From Pseudomonadota bacterium (GTDB lineage: Bacteria; Pseudomonadota; Alphaproteobacteria; Rhodospirillales; Magnetospirillaceae), in assembly GCA_021847015.1 (NCBI GenBank), contig JAJZVW010000023.1, forward strand, positions 1 to 48,472: 48,472 bases of DNA, in the 5' to 3' direction. This document shows, in pieces, positions 30,927 to 39,314 of the stretch. Numbering within the stretch: position 1 is the stretch's first letter; each line of letters starts with the position of its first letter. The position numbers and the translations under genes were made by a program. The notes under the pieces are model-generated. The model ran no database searches. It was not told the origin of the DNA and was given only the letters and a program-made list of their open reading frames with translations.

Positions 30927-32042
30927 ATGATGGCGGCGGTTCCATCCATCGTGGCGGTGTTCAACGCCAAGGGGGGGGTGGGCAAGACCACCACCGTCGT
31001 CAATCTCGCGGTCTGTCTGGCGGCCCTGGGCCGGCGCGTCCTGGTGATCGACATGGACGCCCAGGCCAACGCCAGCGCCAGCTTCGGCGTTGCCGGGCCG
31101 ACCGGGAAAGGCACCTACGATCTGATCACCGGCCAGGCGGGTTTGGCCGAAACGGTACGGCCGACGCCCTTCGACGGGGTGTCGCTGGTGGTTGCGACCG
31201 ACGACCTCACCGTCGTCGATATCGAACTGGCCTCGTCCGAGATGGACCACGCCATGCTGCGGACCATCCTGGCGGAGGCGGGTACCGACTTCGACGTGGT
31301 CCTTCTGGATTGTCCGCCGGCAACCGGCGTGATGACGGTGAACGCCTTGGTCTCGGCGCACGCCGTGCTGGTGCCGGCCACGCCCACGCCGTTCGCCCAC
31401 GACGGTCTGATGCGCACGTGGCGGATCATCAAGCGCATCCAGACCAGCCTCAACCCCGGCCTCTGGGTCCAGGGCGTCCTGATCACCCTGGCGGACGAGG
31501 ATGAGACGATCCATTTGGAATTGCAGAAAGTGATCCGCGCGGAGCTGGGCCACCTGGTGCATGAGACGCTCATCCCCGATGATCCCGGGGTCTTCGTCAA
31601 TGCCTCGGGACATGGGCTGCCGGCCTGCGTGTATGCTCCCGGCAGCCGCGGAGCCAGGAGCTATCTGGATTTGGCCGAGCACCTGCTGGCCGGCGAGCCG
31701 CGCCTGCGCCGGCTGGCGTTGGGACTGGCGAGCAACCCCGAGCCGCTTCCCGCCCGCGGCCGCGCCGAGGCCGAAGCGAGCCTGGCGGCGTGGCACCGGG
31801 CGGCCAGGGAGACGGGGATGCTGGAGCGCGCGGCCAACCTCCCGCCCGTTGCCGACGACCCCTATCGCTCACCGCCTCCGGCTGCCGCCGCCAAGGCCGT
31901 GCGAAGACGGAGTTGTGGCGGGACCGCGCTGCTGGCCGGAATCGTCGGCACGCTTGCCGGCGCCGTGGGCGCGACGGCCACCCTGTCCTGGACCTGGGTG
32001 GCGTCGTTCTGGGGCCTGATGGTGTCGCTGTTCGCGCATTGA
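30927..32042 (+). CDS. ParA-family ATPase with C-terminal membrane segment
   Basis: This encodes 371 residues; ATG at 30927 or 30930. The deviant Walker A motif KGGVGKTT (Lys15-Thr22), the Walker A' region VLVIDMDAQANAS, the Walker B-like VVLLDCPPATGVMTVNAL and a PTPFAHDGL segment match ParA/Soj. Residues about 290-330 are a Pro/Ala-rich linker, followed by a hydrophobic stretch GTALLAGIVGTLAGAVGATATLSWTW and a short tail, suggesting a membrane anchor. No parB is adjacent, so the cargo is likely something other than the chromosome. It lies 82 bp after the permease gene on the same strand. Confidence 0.88.
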   Translation: MMAAVPSIVAVFNAKGGVGKTTTVVNLAVCLAALGRRVLVIDMDAQANASASFGVAGPTGKGTYDLITGQAGLAETVRPTPFDGVSLVVATDDLTVVDIELASSEMDHAMLRTILAEAGTDFDVVLLDCPPATGVMTVNALVSAHAVLVPATPTPFAHDGLMRTWRIIKRIQTSLNPGLWVQGVLITLADEDETIHLELQKVIRAELGHLVHETLIPDDPGVFVNASGHGLPACVYAPGSRGARSYLDLAEHLLAGEPRLRRLALGLASNPEPLPARGRAEAEASLAAWHRAARETGMLERAANLPPVADDPYRSPPPAAAAKAVRRRSCGGTALLAGIVGTLAGAVGATATLSWTWVASFWGLMVSLFAH

Positions 32043-32081
32043 CGCCCGCAGGCTGGCGTACCGTTTGATGGGAGGTTTTTG

Positions 32082-33911
32082 ATGTCCGACCTCGACCCGA
32101 TCCCCTATGCCGATTCCTATCTCCGCTCGATTCTGCAATCGGCGAAGACCATCGCCATCGTCGGTGCGTCGGGCAACTGGAACCGTCCCAGCTACATCGT
32201 CATGAAGTATCTGCAGGAAAAGGGGTATCGCTGCATCCCGGTCAATCCGGGGCTGGCCGGTCAGGACCTGCTGGGGGAGACGGTCTACGAGAATCTCAAG
32301 GCCATCCCGTTCCCGGTGGACATGGTCGATATCTTCCGCAACTCCGAGGCTGCCGGGCCGATCGCCGACGACGCCATCGCCATCGGCGCCGATGTCGTGT
32401 GGATGCAATTGGGGGTGCGCAACGACGCGGCGGCGAACCGGGCGCGGGCGGCTGGAGTGCAGGTGGTGATGAACCGCTGCCCCAAGATCGAGTTCGGGCG
32501 CCTGGGCGGCGAACTGGGCTGGTACGGCGTCAATTCCGGAATCATCTCCAGCCGCGTCAAGGAAGCGCCGCGGTCCAAGCCGACGCGGGCGGGCGAGGAG
32601 GAGGACGATGACGATGACGGCCCGGCCCCAACCTTCGGCTTCGCCACCCGGGCGATCCATGCCGGCGCCCAGCCCGATCCGGTCACCGGCGCCCGCGCGA
32701 CGCCGATCTATCAAACGACGTCCTACGTGTTCGACGACGTCGATCAGGCAGCCTCGGTCTTCAATCTCCACAGCTTCGGCTATATCTACTCGCGCCTGAC
32801 CAATCCCACCGTCAGCGTTCTGGAGGAACGCATCGCCGCGCTGGAGGGCGGGCGCGCGGCGGTCTGCGCGGCCTCGGGCCACGCCGCCCAGTTCCTGGCG
32901 TTCTTCACCTTGCTCGAACCGGGCGACCATTTCGTCGCATCGCGCAATCTTTACGGCGGGTCGCTCACCCAGTTCGGTCTCAGCTTCAAGAAGCTGGGCT
33001 GGAACTGCACGTTCGTGGACCCGCGCGAGCCCGGGAATTTCCGCGCGGCCCTGACCGAGAAGACCAAGGCGATCTTCATCGAAAACCTCGCCAATCCCGG
33101 CGGCATCGTCGTCGATATCGAGGCGGTGGCGAAGGTGGCCCACGATTTCGGCATCCCGCTGATCGTCGACAACACCCTGGCCACGCCGTTCCTGTGCCGG
33201 CCTCTGGAGTGGGGGGCCGACATCGTCATCCATTCGACCACCAAGTTCCTGGCCGGTCACGGCAATTCCCTGGGCGGATGCGTGGTGGAATCGGGGACGT
33301 TCAATTGGGCGCGGAACGACAAGTTCCCCTCGCTGACCAAGCCCGAGCCGGCCTATCACGGCTTGACCTTCTACGAGACCTTTGGCGATTTCGCCTTCAC
33401 GACCAAGGCCCGCGCCGTCGCGCTCCGGGACTTCGGGCCGGCGATGGCGCCGATGAACGCGTTCCTGACCATCACCGGCATCGAGACGTTGCCCCTGCGC
33501 ATGGAGCGCCACTGCGCCAATGCCCTGGCGGTGGCGCGTTTCCTGGCCGGCCATCCCCAGGTCGCCAGGGTCAACTACGCCGGGCTTGAGGACGACCCTT
33601 TCCATACCTTGGCGCGGAAGTACCTGCCGGCGGGTGCGGGAGCGGTGTTCACCTTCGAGGTCAAGGGCGGCTACGAGGCCGGCTGCAAGGTGGTGGAGGG
33701 GATGCGCCTGTTCTCGCACCTCGCCAATATCGGGGACACACGCTCGCTGATCCTGCATCCCGCCTCGACCACCCACCGCCAGCTTACGCCCGAGCAGCAG
33801 ATCGCCGCCGGCGCCGGCCCCGACGTGGTCCGGCTGTCGGTGGGCCTGGAGGACGCCGCGGACCTGATCGCCGACCTCGACCGTGCCCTGGCCCGGGTCG
33901 GTTCCCCGTGA
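32082..33911 (+). CDS. Fusion of a CoA-binding domain and O-acetylhomoserine sulfhydrylase
   Basis: This encodes 609 residues from ATG at 32082, with GGGAGG upstream. Residues about 1-150 are a CoA-binding Rossmann domain (SAKTIAIVGASGNWNRPSYIVMKYLQEKGYRCIPVNPG). An acidic linker, EEEDDDDDG, follows near residue 180. Residues about 185-609 are a PLP-dependent Cys/Met-metabolism enzyme: YSRLTNPTVSVLEERIAALEGG, DNTLATPFLCRPLEWGADIVIHSTTKFLAGHGN with the PLP Lys, and SVGLEDAADLIADLD. It makes homocysteine from O-acetylhomoserine and sulfide. The attached domain may sense or bind a CoA ester. In many relatives these are separate proteins. Confidence 0.93.
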   Translation: MSDLDPIPYADSYLRSILQSAKTIAIVGASGNWNRPSYIVMKYLQEKGYRCIPVNPGLAGQDLLGETVYENLKAIPFPVDMVDIFRNSEAAGPIADDAIAIGADVVWMQLGVRNDAAANRARAAGVQVVMNRCPKIEFGRLGGELGWYGVNSGIISSRVKEAPRSKPTRAGEEEDDDDDGPAPTFGFATRAIHAGAQPDPVTGARATPIYQTTSYVFDDVDQAASVFNLHSFGYIYSRLTNPTVSVLEERIAALEGGRAAVCAASGHAAQFLAFFTLLEPGDHFVASRNLYGGSLTQFGLSFKKLGWNCTFVDPREPGNFRAALTEKTKAIFIENLANPGGIVVDIEAVAKVAHDFGIPLIVDNTLATPFLCRPLEWGADIVIHSTTKFLAGHGNSLGGCVVESGTFNWARNDKFPSLTKPEPAYHGLTFYETFGDFAFTTKARAVALRDFGPAMAPMNAFLTITGIETLPLRMERHCANALAVARFLAGHPQVARVNYAGLEDDPFHTLARKYLPAGAGAVFTFEVKGGYEAGCKVVEGMRLFSHLANIGDTRSLILHPASTTHRQLTPEQQIAAGAGPDVVRLSVGLEDAADLIADLDRALARVGSP

Positions 33912-34049
33912 CGACGGAGACCTTTATTCCCGCGAAACGCGGAGCCGGACGTCGGCGGCGTCTTTGCCGGCTTGCGGGATGCCGGGGTTGTGGCCTATAC
34001 CGCCCGGTGCCGGCAAGGCGCGCCCACTTAAGGCCGAGAGGGGTTCCCC
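33912..34049 (+). other. Gap before pyrE
   Basis: This 138-bp gap contains a small CCGCGAAACGCGG-type palindrome near 33940-33952 and the pyrE ribosome site region. I see no gene or convincing terminator. Confidence 0.3.
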
Positions 34050-34742
34050 ATGAAGCATACCGTTTCCCGCACCCATGAGCAGAAGCAGGCGGCGCTGACC
34101 ACGGCGCGTATCCTGCTGGAGATCAAGGCGGTCAACTTCCGGCCGGCGGAGCCCTACATCCTGACGTCGGGCTGGGCCAGCCCGGTCTATGTGGATTGCC
34201 GCAAGGTCATCTCGTTTCCCCGCGCCCGCGCCAAGATTTCCGAACTGGCGGCAAACGCCATCCTGCGCGAGGCCGGCTATGAATCCATCGACGCCGTGGC
34301 GGGCGGCGAAACCGCCGGCATCCCTTATGCCGCCTGGATTTCCGAGCGTCTGATGCTGCCGATGCTGTACGTGCGCAAGAAGCCCAAGGGCTTCGGCCGC
34401 AACGCCCAGATCGAAGGCGATTTCCATCCCGGCGCGCGGGTCGTCCTGGTCGAGGACCTGGCCTCCGACGGGGCATCGAAGGTCAATTTCTGCAACGCGC
34501 TGCGCGATGCCGGGGCCAAGGTCGATCACGCCTTCGTGGTGTTCTTCTACGGCGTCTTCCCCGGAGCGATGAAGACGCTGAACGAGATCGGCGTCGAACT
34601 CGCCTACCTGTGCAACTGGTGGGACGTTCTTGAGGTGGCCGAGGCTGACGGCCTGTTCGACAAGCGCACGATCGACGACGTGCGCACCTTCCTGCACGAC
34701 CCGGTGCAGTGGTCCAGCCTGCATGGCGGCAAGGGGGCTTAA
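34050..34742 (+). CDS. pyrE: Orotate phosphoribosyltransferase
   Basis: This encodes 230 residues. The family pattern is clear: [31 protein letters not shown], then [61 protein letters not shown], where [11 protein letters not shown] is the PRPP-binding loop, and [20 protein letters not shown] near the end. It converts orotate and PRPP to OMP in pyrimidine synthesis. The length fits the longer alphaproteobacterial form. It ends 10 bp before the stop of a convergent unknown gene. Confidence 0.97.
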   Translation: MKHTVSRTHEQKQAALTTARILLEIKAVNFRPAEPYILTSGWASPVYVDCRKVISFPRARAKISELAANAILREAGYESIDAVAGGETAGIPYAAWISERLMLPMLYVRKKPKGFGRNAQIEGDFHPGARVVLVEDLASDGASKVNFCNALRDAGAKVDHAFVVFFYGVFPGAMKTLNEIGVELAYLCNWWDVLEVAEADGLFDKRTIDDVRTFLHDPVQWSSLHGGKGA

Positions 34743-34752
34743 GAGCCCCCGA

Positions 34753-35532
34753 TCACACCCCGCAGGCGGCCAGATGCAGCAGGAACGGGCTGATCAACTG
34801 GTGGGGGCCGCCGCCGAATTCCTGGCGGAACAGCGCTTCGTCGGCGGCGGATATCTCGGTAAGGGGCATGAATAGCCCCTGGAAGAACATGCAGAATTCG
34901 TGGTTGTCGAAAACGCGCGGCTCCGCCGGTTCGTGCTCGCGGTTGTCCTTAACCACGAATGCGCTTTGCCCCATGCTGACGGTCGTGGGCGTATACTGCA
35001 TCAGCTTCATGAACCAGTCCTTGCGGATGTCCCACCGCTTGAACGACGCGGCGATGCGCGTCAGCGTGTGCCACTGAATCCGCTTTGCCCGGGGATCGCC
35101 GTAAAAAGCGTCCCAGGAAAAGTCGCCCTGCATCGTCTCTTTCAGGTCGCGAACGACTTCGGCACAGGTTTCCCCGAATTTCTCGTCGTCGTCGCCGAGG
35201 ATCAGGCGGAAGAACGAGAAGACGTTCTGGAGGATCGACCGGTCGAGCGCACCGCTCTCGAAGGTCTCGGTCAAGGGATGGATCATCAGCCGGCCAAAGG
35301 CGTTGGTGCGCTGCTGCTGGAGATCCTCGTCCTCGATGATGCTGAGCAGCTCCTTGTACGCGTGCTCGTAGAATTCATCGAACGCGGTAGACGTCTTGAG
35401 GTTGGCGACGACGCCGTGCAGAGTATCCATGCCCGATGCGATGTCCGGGCAGCTCCTTTCCGCGGCTTGGATGAGCGCGTCCAATACCGCGTTGGTCGTC
35501 TTGCGAAGATGGCCGGCGGCTCGCGAGCTCAT
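34753..35532 (-). CDS. Conserved-looking hypothetical protein
   Basis: This encodes 259 residues from ATG at 35532, with AGGAGA nine bases upstream. It has no signal peptide or membrane helix. The sequence is mainly helical and acidic, with sections such as DEFYEHAYKELLSIIEDEDLQQQRTNAFGRLMIHPLTETFE and RIAASFKRWDIRKDWFMKLMQYTPTTV. A partly exposed hydrophobic C-terminus ends SPFLLHLAACGV. I do not recognise a family and see no catalytic motif. It is a single gene between convergent pyrE and the alpha/beta hydrolase gene, with its own likely promoter in the 93-bp gap at 35533-35625. Confidence 0.75.
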   Translation of the reverse strand: MSSRAAGHLRKTTNAVLDALIQAAERSCPDIASGMDTLHGVVANLKTSTAFDEFYEHAYKELLSIIEDEDLQQQRTNAFGRLMIHPLTETFESGALDRSILQNVFSFFRLILGDDDEKFGETCAEVVRDLKETMQGDFSWDAFYGDPRAKRIQWHTLTRIAASFKRWDIRKDWFMKLMQYTPTTVSMGQSAFVVKDNREHEPAEPRVFDNHEFCMFFQGLFMPLTEISAADEALFRQEFGGGPHQLISPFLLHLAACGV

Positions 35533-35625
35533 GTCGCTCTCCTGAATTTTCCCCCTTCACCGATTTTGACTATAGCGGGCGGCCCCGCCAATTTCCAGAA
35601 GCGCACATGGCCCCGTTCGGCGCCG

Positions 35626-36318
35626 TCATGTCTGCAACCAGTATTGCAGCACCGCGCTTACCGCCTGCGGCTGTTCGAGAGCCGAGAGATGGCCGCATTC
35701 TTCGATCACCACCAGCTTGGCGGCAGGGATGGCGCCGGCCATCTCGGCGGCGCGAGCGGGCGGGGTGAGGGTGTCGTGGCGGCCCACCACGACGACGCAA
35801 GGGCATCCGATGCCCGGCAGGTCCGGCCGCGAATCAGGACGGTGCATGATCGCGGTCTGCTGGCGGATGAAGGCTTCCGGCCCCACCGCCGCGGCCATGG
35901 CCTTGGCCAATCCGGCGATGGCTTCGTCGGCAAGGTGGTCGGGGTGCAGAAGCATCGGCAACATGCCCGGCATGATCCTGTCGAAACCGCCCGACCGCGC
36001 CGAGACGATGGCGTCCTTGCGCCGCTGCGTCTGTTCGGGCCCGTCGGGATGGGCGGTGGTGTCGATCAGCGCCAGCCGTTCCACCCGTTCCGGCGCCTGG
36101 CGAAGAATTTCGAACGCCACATAGCCGCCCATGCTGAGGCCGGCCAGGGCGAATCGCGGCGGGGCGCCGGCCAGGATGCGTCGGGCCATGTCCGCCAGGG
36201 AATCGTCCCGCGTGAGATCGCCCACCGACACGTCGGCGACGTCGGCCAAGGCGGTGCGCTGATGCGACCAGAGCCTGTCGTCGTTCAGCAAACCGGGAAG
36301 AAGGATGAGGCGGGTCAT
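35626..36318 (-). CDS. Alpha/beta-fold hydrolase
   Basis: This encodes 230 residues from ATG at 36318. The catalytic triad is visible: nucleophile Ser in ALAGLSMGGYVAFEIL, Asp in CVVVVGRHDTLTPP and His in VIEECGHLSALEQPQAV. The opening TRLILLPGLLNDDRLWSHQ fits the esterase/lactonase-like subgroup. The substrate is unknown. It lies 17 bp downstream of an isochorismatase-family gene on the same strand, so the two may act on related small molecules. Confidence 0.9.
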   Translation of the reverse strand: MTRLILLPGLLNDDRLWSHQRTALADVADVSVGDLTRDDSLADMARRILAGAPPRFALAGLSMGGYVAFEILRQAPERVERLALIDTTAHPDGPEQTQRRKDAIVSARSGGFDRIMPGMLPMLLHPDHLADEAIAGLAKAMAAAVGPEAFIRQQTAIMHRPDSRPDLPGIGCPCVVVVGRHDTLTPPARAAEMAGAIPAAKLVVIEECGHLSALEQPQAVSAVLQYWLQT

Positions 36319-36335
36319 CGGCGGCGCCCTCGCGG

Positions 36336-36878
36336 TCACTTGATGAGTTTGGAGACGTCCTTGAATTCGGGGGTGCCGGCGCGGCGCAGCCATTCGAACA
36401 GGACCATCTCCACGCTGCCCACGGCGACACCCGTCGCCGCCAGGCGGGCCAGCGCCGCCTGATGGTCCGAATCGCGGCGGGACGCGGTGGCGTCGGCGAC
36501 GACGAAGGGGCTCCAGCCCGACTCACGCAGTTGCATCGCCGTCTGCAAGACGCAGACATGCGCCTCGATGCCGGCGACGACGATCTGGGGCCGGGGCAAT
36601 GCCTGAAGGCGTGCGCGGATGGACGGATCGGCCACGCACGAAAAATCCAGCTTTTCCATCACGGCACCGTCCGGGGCCAGCGAGCGGAGTTCCGGGACCG
36701 TCGCGCCCAATCCCTTGGGATATTGCTCGCTGACCAGGACCGGCACGTCCAGGCGCAGGGCGGCGCGCATCAGCCGTTCGGCGCCGCGGACGACCTGGTC
36801 CGGACGGGCCATGGCCGGCAGCAGGGCTTGCTGGATATCGACGATCAGCAGCGCCGATTTGGACGATTCGAGCAGCAT
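36336..36878 (-). CDS. Isochorismatase-family hydrolase
   Basis: This encodes 180 residues from ATG at 36878, with GGAG nine bases upstream. It has the cysteine-hydrolase triad pattern: Asp in LLIVDIQQALLPAM, Lys in VMEKLDFSCV and Cys in VAGIEAHVCVLQTAMQL. It is closer to YcaC-like proteins than to nicotinamidase, because the metal-site DWHxxxH seen in the pncA product is absent. The reaction is unknown. It is followed by the alpha/beta hydrolase and is divergent from the RNA helicase across 130 bp. Confidence 0.9.
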   Translation of the reverse strand: MLLESSKSALLIVDIQQALLPAMARPDQVVRGAERLMRAALRLDVPVLVSEQYPKGLGATVPELRSLAPDGAVMEKLDFSCVADPSIRARLQALPRPQIVVAGIEAHVCVLQTAMQLRESGWSPFVVADATASRRDSDHQAALARLAATGVAVGSVEMVLFEWLRRAGTPEFKDVSKLIK

Positions 36879-37008
36879 GGCCGGTCTCCGGCGGGTGTTG
36901 CGATTTTGCCGCACACGGTATCTCAAGCGGGGTTGCGCGCCAACACTGCGGATAGTCGGCAGTTCGGGCGTTGACATGGCGCCCGGACTTTCTATTATCC
37001 GGCCGCAT

Positions 37009-38562
37009 ATGACACTCCCAATAGACCTGCAAGCCGCAAGCCCGGCACAACCCGCCCCCATGGATTTCCGAGACCTGGGTCTTGGACCCGAAATCCTTAA
37101 AGCTGTCGAGGAGGCAGGGTATTCCCAGCCCACCCCGATTCAGCAACAGGCCATCCCTGTCGTCCTGATGGGGCGCGACGTTCTGGGCTGCGCGCAGACC
37201 GGCACCGGCAAGACGGCGTCGTTCACGCTGCCGATGATCGAAATCCTGGCGGCCGGGCGGGCCAAGGCGCGCATGCCGCGTTCGCTGATTCTTTGCCCCA
37301 CGCGCGAGCTGGCGGCGCAGGTCGCCGACAATTTCGACAAGTACGGCAAGCACCATCGTCTGACCAAGGCCCTGATCATCGGCGGCGAATCGATGGGCGA
37401 CCAGATGAGCCTGCTGGATCGCGGCGTCGACGTGCTGATCGCCACGCCCGGGCGCCTGCTCGACATGTTCGACCGCGGCCGCATCCTGCTCACCGACGTC
37501 AAGGTCCTGGTGATCGACGAGGCGGATCGCATGCTGGACATGGGGTTCATTCCCGACGTGCAGCGCATCGTCTCGCTCCTTCCCAAAATCCGCCAGACCC
37601 TGTTCTTCTCGGCCACGATGGGGCCGGAAATCCGCAGGCTGGCCGACGATTTCCTGATGAATCCCAAGGAAATCACCGTCAGCCGTGAGGCGACGACGGC
37701 CACCACGGTGGAACAGTTCCTGGCCATCGTCGACGAGATCGACAAGCGGGAAACCCTGCGGCACATCATTCGCGTCGAGAACGTCAAGAACGCGTTCGTT
37801 TTCTGCAACCGCAAGCGCGACGTGACCGTGCTGTACCGGTCGCTGGCGAAGCACGGCTTCGACGTGGTGCAGTTGCACGGCGACATGGCGCAGCCGGCGC
37901 GCATGGAAGCGCTGGGGAAATTCAAGTCCGGCGAAGCCCGGCTGATGGTGTGCTCGGACGTCGCCGCGCGCGGCATCGACATCCAGGCCGTCAGCCATGT
38001 CTTCAATTTCGACGTTCCCATCCATGCCGAGGATTACGTCCATCGCATCGGCCGCACCGGCCGGGCCGGCCTGACGGGGCGCGCCTTCACCATCGCCACG
38101 CCGCAGGATGGCAAGCACGTCGCCGCCATCGAGCAGTTGATCGGCACTCCCATTCCCCGCATGGACGTGGAGGGTCTGCCGGCGCTTGAACTGGAGATGG
38201 AGCCGAGGCGCCGCCGCGGGAGAGCCAAGGAGGAGCGGCCGGGCCGCCGGGCCCGCCAGGAGGCGGAACCGCGCGCCGAGGCCGTCCGCGAGGCGCCCCG
38301 TGCCGAAGCGCCCCATGCCGAAGCGCCTGTCCGCGAGGAGCGGCGTGCCGAAGCGCCTGCACGGGAAGGGCGGCGCGGCGAGCAAGGCGGCCGTGGCGGC
38401 GAAGGCCGCCGGCGCCGTGGCCGCGTCGACGAGTTGGGTATCGGCGAGATGATGCATGCCGACGATGTGGTCGGCTTCGGCGATCACGTCCCCGACTTTA
38501 TCCAGCGGGCGATTTCCAGGCCGCAGCCGCGTTCCGCCCGCGACGACGACCAGGAAGAGTAG
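37009..38562 (+). CDS. DEAD-box RNA helicase (RhlE-like)
   Basis: This encodes 517 residues. ATG at 37009 has a weak ribosome site; ATG at 36976 is an alternative. All core motifs are present: Q-motif YSQPTPIQQQAIP, AQTGTGKTASFTLP, PTRELAAQ, IATPGRLLD, VLVIDEADRMLDMGF, FFSATM, SDVAARGIDIQ and HRIGRTGRAG. Residues about 400-480 form a charged Arg/Glu/Ala-rich tail with repeats (RAEAPHAEAPVREERRAEAPAREGRRGE), ending with RGG-like RGGEGRRRRG. It unwinds short RNA duplexes, probably in ribosome assembly or RNA decay. The tail likely binds RNA or partners. Confidence 0.95.
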   Translation: MTLPIDLQAASPAQPAPMDFRDLGLGPEILKAVEEAGYSQPTPIQQQAIPVVLMGRDVLGCAQTGTGKTASFTLPMIEILAAGRAKARMPRSLILCPTRELAAQVADNFDKYGKHHRLTKALIIGGESMGDQMSLLDRGVDVLIATPGRLLDMFDRGRILLTDVKVLVIDEADRMLDMGFIPDVQRIVSLLPKIRQTLFFSATMGPEIRRLADDFLMNPKEITVSREATTATTVEQFLAIVDEIDKRETLRHIIRVENVKNAFVFCNRKRDVTVLYRSLAKHGFDVVQLHGDMAQPARMEALGKFKSGEARLMVCSDVAARGIDIQAVSHVFNFDVPIHAEDYVHRIGRTGRAGLTGRAFTIATPQDGKHVAAIEQLIGTPIPRMDVEGLPALELEMEPRRRRGRAKEERPGRRARQEAEPRAEAVREAPRAEAPHAEAPVREERRAEAPAREGRRGEQGGRGGEGRRRRGRVDELGIGEMMHADDVVGFGDHVPDFIQRAISRPQPRSARDDDQEE

Positions 38563-38594
38563 CCCCCGGCCGGGGCCGGTTCCTCCCCGGCCCG
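38563..38594. terminator. GC-rich convergent stem between the helicase gene and hdaA
   Basis: CCCCGGCCGGGG (38564-38575) is self-complementary. A nearby CCCCGG can also pair with the CCGGGG half. The stem starts at the helicase stop codon. There is no T-tract. It may act for both convergent genes. Confidence 0.4.
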
Positions 38595-39314
38595 TTACCG
38601 CCCGTTCGCCGTCCGCCACGGCAATTCGCCCTGGCGGTCGTCGATGCCATCCAGCACCATGCGCGCCAGCGGGACGGTGATCGCGCGCTTTTCCGTCAGC
38701 GAAGTGCGGTCGATGGCCTCGACCAGAAGACGGGCGGCGGCGAAACTGCGCTCCATTCGCCCGACCAGAAAGGCGATGACCTCCTCCCCGACCTTCAGTT
38801 GGCGGTCGGCGAACTGCTTGACCATCACCGCCGCCAGCACGGCATCGTCCGGAGCGCCGATCCCCACCGCCGGCAAGGCGTTGAGGCGCGAGGCGAGGTC
38901 GGGCAGCCGCACCGGTAGGTGCGACGGCGGCCGGCTTGCCGCCAGCACCAGGAAGCGGCCGGTCTCGCGCGTCAGATTGTGAAGATGGAAAAGCGCGCTC
39001 TCGGCCCGCAGCCGGTCGATGTCGTCGACCAGCACGATCCTCTGGCCGTCCACGAGCCCGGGTATGGATGCGTCATCGAGATCCGCTGCGGCCACCACCA
39101 CGGCGCCCGCATCCGCATGGGCGGCGGCGAAGGCAGCCAGCAGATGGCTTTTGCCGCTTCCGGGCGGGCCATAAAGGATAAGGCCGTGCGCCGGCCAGGC
39201 GGGCCAGCGTTCCAGCCAGGCGACCGCCTCGGCGTTGCAGGGGGCGACGAGGAAATCGTCGCGCCCGAACGCCGGCGAGTGGCCGAGGTCGAGGGCGAAC
39301 TGCCGTTCGCTCAC
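38595..39314 (-). CDS. hdaA: HdaA, DnaA-related AAA+ regulator of replication initiation
   Basis: This encodes 239 residues from GTG at 39314, overlapping the stop of the permease gene by 4 bp. The opening RQFALDLGHSPAFGRDDFLVAPCNAEAVAWLERWP is characteristic of HdaA, and its QFALDL resembles clamp-binding motifs. Walker A is GPPGSGKSHLLAAFAA, Walker B VLVDDIDRL, and a DnaA-like lid follows. It lacks the DnaA DNA-binding domain IV. With the sliding clamp it stimulates ATP hydrolysis by DnaA to prevent over-initiation. The position next to a PerM-type gene is common in alphaproteobacteria. Confidence 0.93.
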   Translation of the reverse strand: MSERQFALDLGHSPAFGRDDFLVAPCNAEAVAWLERWPAWPAHGLILYGPPGSGKSHLLAAFAAAHADAGAVVVAAADLDDASIPGLVDGQRIVLVDDIDRLRAESALFHLHNLTRETGRFLVLAASRPPSHLPVRLPDLASRLNALPAVGIGAPDDAVLAAVMVKQFADRQLKVGEEVIAFLVGRMERSFAAARLLVEAIDRTSLTEKRAITVPLARMVLDGIDDRQGELPWRTANGR

